This document shows positions 47,101-59,100 of a stretch of 64,000 nucleotides of DNA, piece by piece. The notes beneath the pieces are model-generated. The model saw only the letters and a list, made by a program, of their open reading frames with translations. It was not told the origin of the DNA and searched no databases. A program made the translations under genes and the position numbers. This DNA comes from Capra hircus (lineage: Eukaryota; Chordata; Mammalia; Artiodactyla; Bovidae), in contig NC_030808.1 of NCBI RefSeq assembly GCF_001704415.2, forward strand, positions 136,415,089-136,479,088, read 5' to 3'. Positions within the stretch are counted from its first letter, which is position 1. Each line of letters opens with the position of its first letter.

Positions 47101-50100
47101 ATGTGTCTTTAGGTCTGAAATGGGTTTCTTGTAAACAGCATATAAATGGGTCTTGTTTTTGTATCCGTTCAGCCAGTCTGAATGGATTGGAATACTTAAT
47201 CCATTTACACTAAAGTAATTATTGATATATATATATATTCCTATTGCCATTTTCTTAATTTTTTGTGGTTTTATTTTGCAGATCTTTTTCTTCTCTTGAA
47301 TTTCTTGACTATATAAGTCCCTTTAACATTTGTTTAAAGCTGGTTTGTTGGTATTAAATTCTCTTAACTTTTGGTTGTCTGAAAAGCTTTGGATTTCTCC
47401 ATCAGTTTTGAAAGAGATCCAAGAGATCCAAGAGATCCTTGCTGGGTAGAGTAATCTTTGTTGTAGATTTTTCCTTTTTCAGTACTTTTAATATATCCTG
47501 CCATTCCCTTCTGGCCTGCAGAGTTTCTGCTGAAAGATCAGCTGTTAAACATATGGGGTTTCCTTGTATGTTACTTGTTGCTTTTCCCTTGCTGATTTTA
47601 ATATTTTTTCTTTGTGTTTAATCTTTGTTACTTTGATTAGTGTGTATCTTGGCATGTTTCTCCATGGATTTATCCTGTATGGGACTCTTTGCACCTCTTG
47701 GACTTGATTGACAAACCCTTTTCCATGTTGGAGAAATTTTCAACTCTAATCTCTTCAAAAGTTTTCTCATACCCTTTCTTTTTCTCGTCTTCTTCTGGAA
47801 CCCCTATAATTTGAATGTTAATGTGTTTGATATTGTCCCAGAGGTCTCTGAGACTACCCTCAGTTCTTTTTATTCTTTTTACTTTATTCTGCTCTTCAGA
47901 AGTTATTTCCACCATTTTATCTTCTAGCGTGCTGATTCCTTCTTCTGCTTCAGATATTCTGCTATTGATTCCTTCTATTTTTAATTTCAGTAATTGTGTT
48001 GTTTGTCTCTGTATCTTTATTCTTTAATTCTTCTAGGTCTTTGTTAATTGATTCTTGCATTTTCTCTTCTGTTTTCAAAGTTTTTGATCATCTTTACTAT
48101 CATTATTCTGAATTGTTTTTCAGCTAGTTTGCCTGGTTCCTCTTCACTTATTTGGACTTCTGTGTTTCTAGTTTGTTCCTTCATTTGTGTATTATTTTTC
48201 TTCCTTTTCATTATTTTTATTTAAACTTACTGTTTGAGGTCTCCTTTCCCCAGGCTTCAAGGTTGAATTCTTTCTTCCTTTTGGTTTCCGCCCCACTATA
48301 GTTGGTGCAGTGGTTTGTGTAAGCTTTGTATAGGGTGAGATTTGTGGGAAATTTTGTTTGTTTGTTTGTATTTCCTCTGATGGGCAAGGCTGAGTGAGGT
48401 GGTAATCCTGTCTGCTGATGACTGGGTTTGTATTTTTGTTTGTTGTTTGGATGAGGTGTCCTTCATAGGGTACTACTGGTGGTTGGGTGATGCTGGGTCT
48501 TGTATTCAAGTTGTTTCCTTTGCAGGAGTTCTCACTATTTGATACTCCAGAGGGTTAGTTCTCTGGTAGTCTAGGGTCTTGGAATCAGTGCTCCCACTCC
48601 AAAGGCTCAGGGCTTGATCTCTGGTCAGGATCAAAGATTCCACAAGTGGCTTGTTATGGCATTAAGTGAGATTAAAACAAATACCCAAAAACAAGAAACC
48701 AAAGATGAACCCCAGATAAATGGCAGTTACAAAATCAGGCAAATAATAATTAAAATAATGGAATATACACATATACATATACACCCATAAGCAAAATCAA
48801 AACAGTCCAAGAAAAATAAAGTTCAATAGATTGACCAAGCAAACAAAGAAAACAAAAATTATATCTAACGGTTAAGAACTAAGCTAACTAAAGCACAAAC
48901 TAGAAAACAAAACTAAAGCAAGGTGCCAAGTGGGGAATAAAGCAATGAAAATAAAACTAACAAATATGTTGAGAGGAAAGGGAAGAAAGAATAGACATGC
49001 AAAGTTAAATAGAGGTAGATAAAGGAGACTTATATACACTAAAGCTTAACTTCAATGTGCAAAGAACAGTAGGAAAAGCAAGCAAAGAATAAATGTAGGG
49101 AAATAATAATAGGTTTAAAAAAACTAATATTAAAAAAGGAGAAAAGGAAAAAAGGGAAGAGAAAAGGGGGAGAAAAAGAAAAAAGAGGAGAGAAAAAAAG
49201 GAAAACTCCACAGAACTGCAAAAGCCCAACATAGAAGCAGAGGTTTATAACAAGGAAAATCGTGATTGGAAAAAAAAAAAATCAAAAGCTTAATTAGATT
49301 TCATGATGCCAATAAAATCAACAACTACAACAGGATGGGTTGAGGGGAAAGGACAGAAAAGGAGACAAAGGAAAAAGAAAAAAAATCCAAAAGAAAGTAC
49401 CAAACAAGTTAAAACATAAGAATAATGAATGTTTTTCTTGAGTCACTGCTGTTAAGATCCTTTCCCTCACTGGGAGTCACAGCCCACCTCACCTCCCTAG
49501 GATACCCTCCAACACTGTGCTCGTCTCTGGACCTGCTGTGGGGGCAGCTCAGATTCTAATCTGGTTTTATTCCTGTGTGTTCTTGCCTCCAATGTCCACA
49601 GCTATCAGAACTAGTGTGTTTTCTTTTGTGGGAGCTCTCAATGTCCTTTTATACATTCCATAGACACACAGTCTGCCTAGTTGTTCATGTGAATTTAATC
49701 TGCAACTTGTACAGCTAGTGGGAAGGTTTTGGGTTTCTTCCTTAGGCACCCTGCCCCTGAGTTTCAATTGTGGTTTTATTTCCATCTCTCTGGGTCGTCC
49801 ACTGGGGTTTGCTTCTGAGGCTGCCCTGGAGGACTTGGGTCTGTCCCAGAGAGGGCCAGTTGCAGAGGTGGTACAGCTGCTTGGGTTGCAGGGGTTCTGG
49901 CAGCACCAGGTATTCAGGGGAGTTGGCAGCTAGGGCAGCAGGAAATATAGTTTTCTAGAAGAGCGGAACCAGTAATGGCCACAATACTCCAGTATTCTTG
50001 CCTGGAGAGCCCTGCTGATAGAGAAGCCTGGCAGGCCACAGTGCACAGGGTCGCAAAGAGTTGGATATAACCAAAGCAACCCCATGTGCATAGAGGCAAG

Positions 50101-53100
50101 ACTTTTTTTTTCGCTTGTGGCAGCTCTGCCCACGTGAGGGTTTAGCATGAAGGTGGTGCAGATGCTTGGTTTGCAGGGACTTGGCAGTGCCAAGTGTGCA
50201 GGTTCACAAACTGCCTTCGCTGCAGGAGTTATGGCCCTATCAGAGTCTTTTTTCAAGCCTCTGGTAGCTGGCAATCAGAAGGCCTCTTTGGCTAGTCTTT
50301 CTCTGTAGCTCTACCCATTCAGACACTTAGAGGGCTCCCTTGCCTAGGGTCCTTCTCTGTAGTTCAGTGCGTCAGGTACATAGAGGCTGGGGTCCTACTC
50401 TGTAGATCGGTGAGTCAGGCACTTAAACCGTCACCCTGGGTGGCGTCCTACTCTAGTTCCGGTGCGTCAGGGGCTTGGTGGGTCATTCTCTCTATTGTTC
50501 ATCTGCCGATGCTGGCTGTGGGAGAGAGAGGCTATGATGATGGCTCTACCCCCTACACGTGACTCAGTAGTATTGCCTTGCTTCCATGGCTGCCTGGCTT
50601 TCCTTCACAGGCGTTTCCCACCACAATCTCCTCCCTCACATCCCCTCAGTCCATCTGTCTGCAGTCAACAGCATTCCTCGCCCTAGGCTTGCTCCACAAT
50701 CCCTAAATTCCAGCTCTCAGCCGCTGCACCTTCTAGGGGACCTGCGTCCTTGTCCAGGATGCATATGGCTGCGGCAAGGACTGTCTGATTCTCATTGCAT
50801 TTAGGCTGCCACAGGTCAGCTGGTTCACTCTCATAAATGTTTCTCCTCTGACTCAGACAGTTGCCCCAGTGTGTGGACTGGACCCCTGCCTCAGTTCCCC
50901 CACCCACTGCGGGCAGTTCCAGTCCTACTAACCTTCCTGTTTTTCCTCCTAGTGCCTCATCCTACTGGGTTTTTGTGTGGTTCTGTATATTCTTTTCTGG
51001 TGGTCTGGTACTCCTGTCTGCTCTCAGCTTCTGTTCTGCACACACTTCTGTGTCTGGAGGTGTATTCCTGATGTGTCCGTGGAGAGAGATGTACGCCACA
51101 TCCACCTACTCCTCTGCCATCTTGTTCTCTCTTTCTAATTGCATTCTTATAATCAAAGACAATCCTTGAAATTCAAAAGATTCTATGACTTTTCATACTT
51201 AAATATTAATAAAAAGTTTCACACTGTTAGGCTTGTTTTTGATAGGTTATAAGATTAACATCATTAATGTAAGATCATTTTAATCAGGGGTTAGCAAACC
51301 ATGGCCCTCAAGTCAAATCCAGTCGGTCACCTGTTTGTTTCAATAAAATTTTATTGGAACACAGATACGTTCCTTTCTGTGTATTGTCTACAGCTGCTTT
51401 CGCAGTGTACCACCAGTGTTGATTATTTCAGCAGAGACAGTGTGTCCTGCAAAGCCTAGAATGTTGGCTAGCTGACTCTTCACAGAAAAGGGTGGTAACC
51501 CCTGATTTCAGTAATTAGCATTAACCTTCATTATTTTCTTTGTTCAGATACAGATTGAGAGGCAGTTGAACACTTGTATAAGTGTTAAATCATACTTTTA
51601 ATTTGCTGAGGAGTAACTGCTTAAATCCAGTAAAGTGAGTGGTTTTCTTATAATGTGAATATAATCACACCAATGAATCTAATCTGCAAACAAATTTGTT
51701 CTTTTTTTTTTTAACCAGTTAGATATATAGATAGAAGACAGAATAGGATAGATAGAAGGTAAAATAAGGGGTTAAGTTTTCTTTCTATACTTTCTTTCTG
51801 ATTGGATTTAATCCTTCCAAAGCATTTTTTTCTCTTTTTATTGAGGACCAACTCTGACTTTAACTGTGTATGGAAGTGTTTGGAGCCCTAAGCTTTACTA
51901 GAGACTCTGCAGTATAACCCATCCTTGATCCTTAGGACTATAGAGTATAGTCTGGATAGCCAGAGGCCAGGTGGCCGGGGAACCACCTGGTCAAGGAACC
52001 TTTTCCCAAAACAAGATTGAGGATTCCGTCAACTTGATTTCCTCCAGTTGGAGTTCTTTACCTCCCCTCCCTGTTTTCCTTTCTTGTTTTGTTTTTATAT
52101 TTATTAAGAATATATCCTGTTTTATATTTAACATCTGGGTAATATTTTATCTCAGACAGTAGTATATGTCATTTGTTGTTTTTCTCAATTCTTTAATCTT
52201 TGCAACCATGTTTTTTTTTTTTTTCCAGTTTTCCTCTTTGTTTTTTCTTCTGTTTTATATTAGGGCTGGTATTTTAGTTTTTTAATGAAAATTCTGAATT
52301 GTATAATGGCTTTCCCTTGTATATACACACTTATTTGCCTCCCTAGACAAACTTTGACTTAATGCCTTTTAGAAAGGGAAATTGTTTATAGTTTTCCTTG
52401 TGATATAGAAAATGCTAATAGTCTATAAGATTTCTAGAATTTAAATAAGAATAGTACAAACTATAGTTATAGTTATAGTACATTGTAACAGAATTTCTTT
52501 TTAACCTTTACCTTGGTCAAGATTTTTACTGGCTGCCTAGCCTTTCTCATTTGCCTCTGGATCTTTCTTGCAGTGTATCTGGGGTATAAGGATTCAGATC
52601 ATTTATTCTATGAGTAAAGGCTAAAGAACTAGAGAAGAGAAAGTCTTGAAACCTTGAGGCTGATAATATTTGTGTTTTAACTTGAGAATTATATAATTGT
52701 AAACAGAATTAAGTTTTCCATTTATTTGCAAAGTCTTATGAGTCTGGTCCATTATTTTGAGCAATGTTTAACAGTATTTTTGAGAAGTTTTTTTTTTTAA
52801 GTTATATTTAAATAAAGTTCTGTATGATTTTAAATTTAATTTATTGCACAGTTTATTGTCTGCTATTGTCTACTCTGTCTGCTAGTGAATATACTGTACT
52901 TTCATATAAGCTAGAACAAAGCTATAGAAAACATCCATTTTTGGAAAGTTTCACTTGTTCTGCAGCAAGGCCTTTCCTGGCCACTTGTCATTGTAGGAAA
53001 TCCCCGTCTTGGCACTTAGGTAAATAGACTATCTGTGTGCTGCCACAGTGCAGTATAGCACAAGAAATACTGATTTCCAATCTAGCCTTTTATTGGAAGA

Positions 53101-56100
53101 TTGTGAAGAAGCTTTTCTGAAAAACCCCGAAGGCAAACCACGATTAATTTATCATCGTTTGGAGGATGGGAAAGTCAGTTCTAACTCTGTCCAGCAACTG
53201 ATTGATCAAGTTTCTAACCTGAACAAGACCAGCAAAGCCAAGGTAAAGTTCATAGGTTGTTTTTAAGAACATTCTTGGGAGAGCAGTGTGCTGGGATGAA
53301 AGCCATGAGGTGGGAGTGAGCCTGGCATGTTTGAGGAAAGGAAGGAAGCTTGTGTGGCTGGAGCAGAGTGAGTGAGGGGACGTGAGTAGAAGAGGTCACA
53401 GGGGGCCAATCCTGAAAAACCTTGGTTTTTCTTACTTAGAGAGAGGTGGGGAGCCACTGAAGGACTTTAACCAAAGAGGAAGAAATGCCGTTGTGACCAG
53501 GCTCTCTTGGGCTGCTGTGTAGAGAATTGACTGTGTTTTGAAGGGAGGGCAGTGGATGGGTCAGAGCTGGAGAGCTCCTGCTGTTATCCAGACGAGAGTT
53601 GCTGGTGGCTCAGACCAAAGGATGTGATGAGAAGTGATAGGATTCTGGATAAATTGACAGAGTCAATAGAGTTACTAAGAGATTAGTTGTGGACTATGAG
53701 AGAATGAGACACAAATAGTGATATATACCTAAAAAGTGTATGATATGTAAGTGGACAAATCAGAATCATTACTGTGCATTTTTCTCAAGCACAGAGTCCT
53801 TCTATCTATTATTGGCCAAGGATCAGTGTAAGGAAGAGCCTTTTCCTGGTAACCATTTCTGAGGGGTTTGGGAAAAGCCAAAAACTGATGATGAGTAGGA
53901 GAAGGATTTGATCATCCCTAGATGCAAAGCAGAATGTATTTTGGAATAGAGATTACAGGCTTTGCATTACTGCATGCTGAGATAACTTGGTAAATGTTTA
54001 TAGTTAATGATAAGAATGCAATTAAATAACTCTAGGGTTTTCACAAAGTTTCTGTTTCTGTATGTCCAGCCAGAAAATGAGATCAAATGTGAATACAAAC
54101 ATTTTTCTTGAGGTCAGCATAATACAGTGAAGAGTCTAAGAAAAAAAGAGTACATTTTTATTATAGTTAATCTCCAGAGCCATTTCATCTTATTTGAATT
54201 TATTTTAGTACCAGCCTACGTTACCAGATGCTACAAGCAAAGTTACTTATTCTCTAGATACTACTTTTAAAAATTAGTATACCACAGGTTGAATTTTTTT
54301 ATATAGGAGTCACAATCTCTCTACTATGATTATAAATTTAAATGTAGGCTAAACTTCTTTGCTTTGTTTTGTAGAATTGTAGTTTTACTGGCATAAAGAT
54401 GGATTTTGAATGTTATGTATATTGAATGGTACAGAAATACATAAGATGAATTAGCTGTTTAATTCATGTGTGTGTGACTGTGTGTTTAAGAAAAAAAAAA
54501 TGCCATTCAGGACATCAAGAGAAGGGACATTCAGCAGAGTGATTAAAACAGTAAAGGCTGGTATTTGGCTTTGCCTAGCTTTGGAATGTTCATAACCCAA
54601 AAGATGAAGTGATTAGCAAGGTATCTGCAAGTTTTTACCTGAAACAAAACTATGAGAATTCAGCCACTGGAGTTTTCCTAAAAAAAAAAAGACTATTCCT
54701 TTCACCTGGGCCAAGCCCCCCAGCCAAACAGGGAAAGAGCTGAGAGTGGCAGTTGTGGGGGTACCTTGTCCTCTGTACCCCCACCTGCTCCCCAGGTGAA
54801 GGCCCCTCAGCCTTGGCACATGGCCCCCTCCCTCCACCACTCCTCTAGATCATTCTATAAATAACCCACAGATTTGCTGACCACCTAGGCCCCAGATCCA
54901 CAGAGAAAAGCAGAGGAAGCCCCATTAACTCCCACTAAAGAAAGTCTGGTTCCCCCTGACCACAACCAGGGACCCCAGCCCTTCCACATTTCTTCAGGTT
55001 ATCCTGATTACCCTTCCAAAACACATATGCAGAAAGCAAGCAATATTCAGAGAGGGCTTTTATATGAGCCTACGTGTTGATGTTGCAGGACAAGAAGAAA
55101 GAAACAAAAATTATTTCCCCCAAGGCTGTGAGATAAAAAGAATCAAGCCAAACTTAGGAATACTTTCCGCAGTCTCTGCTCCACATGATAAAATCTGCTT
55201 CTGTTTGCAGGCAGAGATGGAGGCTCCATGGCCTCACAGCACACCCAGGGATGTAGACGCTGCTACCAGGCCCCAGCACGTACCATCCCACCTATCCAGG
55301 CCCTTAGTCAGTTCCTGCTCTCTCATGTCACAATGGTCAGCTGTGTGCATCAGTCCAGACAAGGTGGATTTTCAGTGATGATACCAGGTCCTGGACAGAG
55401 TTTTGGCATCACCAATACCAGTCACTTTTCCAGATGGACACATGAACCAAAAAAAAAAAAAAGCATACTTTTTGTTTTATTTGCAACATTGTTCACAAAA
55501 AATCCCTTGCGTAACCTTAGACAAGGTATTTAACTTGCCTCAGTTTCTTCTTCTAGAAAATGGAGAGAATAACAGTGTCTTCCTTATAGGGTTGTGAGGC
55601 TAAGTGAGCTATACACATAGAGCACTTAGAACAGTTCCTGACACATAAGCCTGTGAAAATGTTCAGTACCACCTCCTCCTCCTGTTAGTATTGCTTTTTC
55701 TTGTTGTTAAACTCTTTTTCCCCCCCAGATCATTGATCACTTGGGAGATCCTGCAGAAGGAGTCTATAAAACCTATATTTATGTAGAAAAGATTATTAAA
55801 CAGGTAAATATGCATTCCCTGTAAGATTTCATCTCAAATATCTTGACTGATTTCAATAAAATTGAGTTTTCCAGAGAAAATCACTTGTTTGCTTTTTTGA
55901 AAGCAATACCTGGGTTGTGTGCCCTTGTTTCTGGCAGGAGTCCATCCTGTAGTATTGTTGTGACATTCCCAGTACCGTGTATCTGTATCTCTGAGCTCAC
56001 AAATGGTTTGATTCTTTAATACCCATCAGGTATAAAATGGATTACAAAAGTGGTAGGTAAAAAGCAAGTATTTGAGGGATAATGTTCATCCTGTTCAGTA

Positions 56101-59100
56101 GAGAGTTTCCTCAGGTTCTGTGTGCACCTTGAGTTTTTGCAAATAGAAAAATTCAGGATGGATTTTACTACCCTCCTAACCATAGAGAGGAGTGAAAACA
56201 TACCTCTGTGTGTCTGAGGTCATGGATCACAGAGACATCTCAAACTAAAAGTTTCTATGGTATCTCAGTATTATCTTGAAATTTTATATGAGTTAAATAT
56301 TTTGCTTGATATTTACCTGTCTTTGTTTTTAATATTAAAAATCATTTAAAATTATGTATCAGCAAAAATGCTAATAATGATAATAAAAAGTATTCCCTAT
56401 CTTCAAGTAAAATGGGCACAAGATGTTTAGCCTGTGTTTATTCTTACCTGCTGACCTCTCCGTCAGGGTACTGGGAACCCTATTTGAGAAGTAAGGGTTT
56501 AGATTACTTTTTAAAAATTAACTTGTGTTAAAGTATGGAGATATGTTATTAGAGAAAAAGAGTGAGCCCTGAAATAAGATGAATTAAACAGAATAAATGG
56601 TAATAAATGAAAATGGACATACTCACCAACTTTACCACTTGTAGGACAATATATTTTCAGTGATTAGTATAACGGGTAGATATCACAGCAGAGATATTTA
56701 ACATCAAAAAACCCTATCTTAGTAATTACATTCTTATAAAAATGTAAAGCAGCATATATCTTAGACATTAGCACAGTCTTTAAAATTGTTCACTAGCCAA
56801 ATACAACCCTATTGTGTAATATTTTTCAAAAACCAGATTCCCTCTAACTTTAATGAAAGAGAGAGGTCTTTGTTTTTATTATTTTAATATTTCTTTGTGT
56901 TGCTTTGTTAGTCACTTAGTCGTGTCCAACTCTTTGCAATCCCATGTACTGTAACCCACCAGCTTCCTCTGTCAATGGACTTCTCCAGCACGGATACTGG
57001 GAGGGGTTGCCATTCCCTTCTTCAGGCGGTCTTCCTGACCCAGGGATTGAACCTGGGTCTCCTGCATTGCAGGCAGATTCTCTACTGTCTGAGCCATTAG
57101 GGAAGCCCTAATATTTCTTTACTTTTATTTTTAAACTATTGCTTAATTTTATAGTTATAAATTGATCCCTGGAGGTACCATAAAAGGCCATCGGTTTGAA
57201 CTTGCCCTCCAAGGTAGATGAGGGCCACCTGAAGCCTGTGTGCTGACTATACTGTATAAGGTCTTCACTTCCTTCATTCACTTTTGCGTGCTTGCTCTTG
57301 GTGTTCAGGACATCCTGGGCTTTGAAAACACAGACCTGGACACCAAGGATTTGGGCAGTGAAGATTCTATTCCAGAAGAAGATGATTTCGGTGATGTTCT
57401 GTGGGACATACATGATGAACAAGAGCAAATGGAAGCTTTCCAGCAAGCTTCAAATTCAGCCTGTGAGTTGGGATTCGAGAAAGTAAGCATTTGGTTTACA
57501 GTTCCAACAAAAATCAGTTGCACTTCAAAGCTGTAACATAATTGTGGTTTAATCTAATTATAGTCAAGGTTAAGGACTGTGTTAGTAACTTCCTCATGGC
57601 TTAATTATCCATGTTGAGACATGTGCTTAGGTTTGTGTCATGTGAAAAAAAGTGAGATTCAAATATACTTATGAACATCAAACATGTTTAGTTAGATTGT
57701 GCTTGTGTGCAAAGTCACTTCAGTCATGTCTGACTGTTTATGACCCTATTTGCCGTAGCCCACCAGGCTCCTCTGTTCATGGGATTCTTCAGGCAAGAAT
57801 ACTGGAGTGGGTTGCCATGCCTTCCTCCAGGGGATCTTCCCAACCCAGGGATTGAACCCATGTCTCTTATGTCTCCTGCACTGGCAGATGGGTTCTTTAC
57901 CACTAGTGCCACCTGGGAAGCCCTCTTTACAGATTAGGATTTATCAACTATATGTGTATTATGCTACCATCTGCAATTCTCTAAGATAATATACCTGGGA
58001 AACCTGATAAAAATACTAAGGCTATCTATTCTTCCAGTTCCTAGAAGAATCAAAATATCAAACATCCAGAAAACAAAGCAGAGTAGTTAATGCAATAGGC
58101 AGATCTGTCCTTCGGCGTCTTTAAATATCTAAGTGAATAAACAAGACTAGAAGTGTACAATGAGTCTATCTTCAAGTTTAAAAAGCACTTAATATTTAAA
58201 AATTAATAAAAGAATATCTTAAAGAATATTATGGTAACTGTCACTAACAGCTATGTTTTTATAGAACTTTTAATGGCTTTTATAATTTAGACTGTCAGTT
58301 TTATGTCTTGGTTCCACTGTTTCCTCACTATGGCTTTTGATCAAGCCACTTAGCTCTAAGCTTTGACTTTCTTGTGTATAAAATGAGGATGACTAATAGA
58401 ACCTATCTCACATGGTTGTTGGGGGGACTAAACCAGATCTTGCACATATAGCACTTGACACAGTACCCATCACATGGTAATGTTAAATTGTTATTTCATA
58501 AGGAAGGCAAGATATCACTATTTTGTAATTGAGGAACCTAAGGTTCAGATTATAGTTTGCCTATGAGCCTACAGAGTGTAGATTGCAGATGTAAGATTTT
58601 AACCTAGGTCTTCAGGCTATAAATCCTATGCTTTCTTCTGTGGCAAGGAGCCTTAATTTGGGAAACACAGGTCTATAAAAAGACTTTGTGTACGTGCTGC
58701 GTAGTATCTGACTCTTTGCTACCCTATCGACTGTAGCCTGCCAGGCTCCTCTGTCCGTAGGATTCTCCAGGCAAGAATACTGGAGTGGGTTGCCATTTCC
58801 TCCTCCAGGGGATCTTCCTGATCCACAGATTGAACCCAGGTCTCTTGAGTCTCCTGCATTGGCAGGCAGATTCTTTACCACTTTAAGCCACCTAGACTTT
58901 AGGTGGAGCCGTGAACTAAATTGTTAGGTCATACAACCTAACAATTTACGAGGTTTATGAGGTCGTAAATCAAATAAGCCCTTTGTTTCTTGAGAAGCAT
59001 CATTTCTATCAGAAATATTTGATTTCCTGGGAAATATGATACAACAAACAGAAAAACTGATTGAAAAACTATACTAAGTAATTATTTATTGTAATTGCTA

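Larger units (their letters stand above)
43105..51136 (-). mobile_element. full-length L1, antisense to NPHP3
   Basis: 8032 bases from the poly(A) side (T-run at 43105) to the 5' end at 51136, with a perfect 12-bp target-site duplication, aattgcattctt (43093-43104 and 51137-51148). Order on the minus strand: 5' UTR about 51136-48400, ORF1 about 48400-47440, ORF2 about 47290-43571, then the 3' UTR with 'gattcatgttgaggtttgat'-type sequence. Both reading frames are broken, so it is structurally complete but not active. Confidence 0.95.
43008..53085 (+). other. NPHP3: NPHP3 intron 6 (about 10 kb)
   Basis: gtaagc...atctag. Its size is due mainly to a full-length antisense L1 (43105-51136). The remaining 2.0 kb holds an old MITE (51285-51504) and a GATA-rich stretch near 51720-51765. 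No alternative exon recognised. Confidence 0.93.

Noticed and set aside
55064..55378. 104-codon frame in intron 7 as an alternative exon or nested gene
   Set aside because: No recognised similarity, no good splice pair, and it is not part of the known NPHP3 protein.
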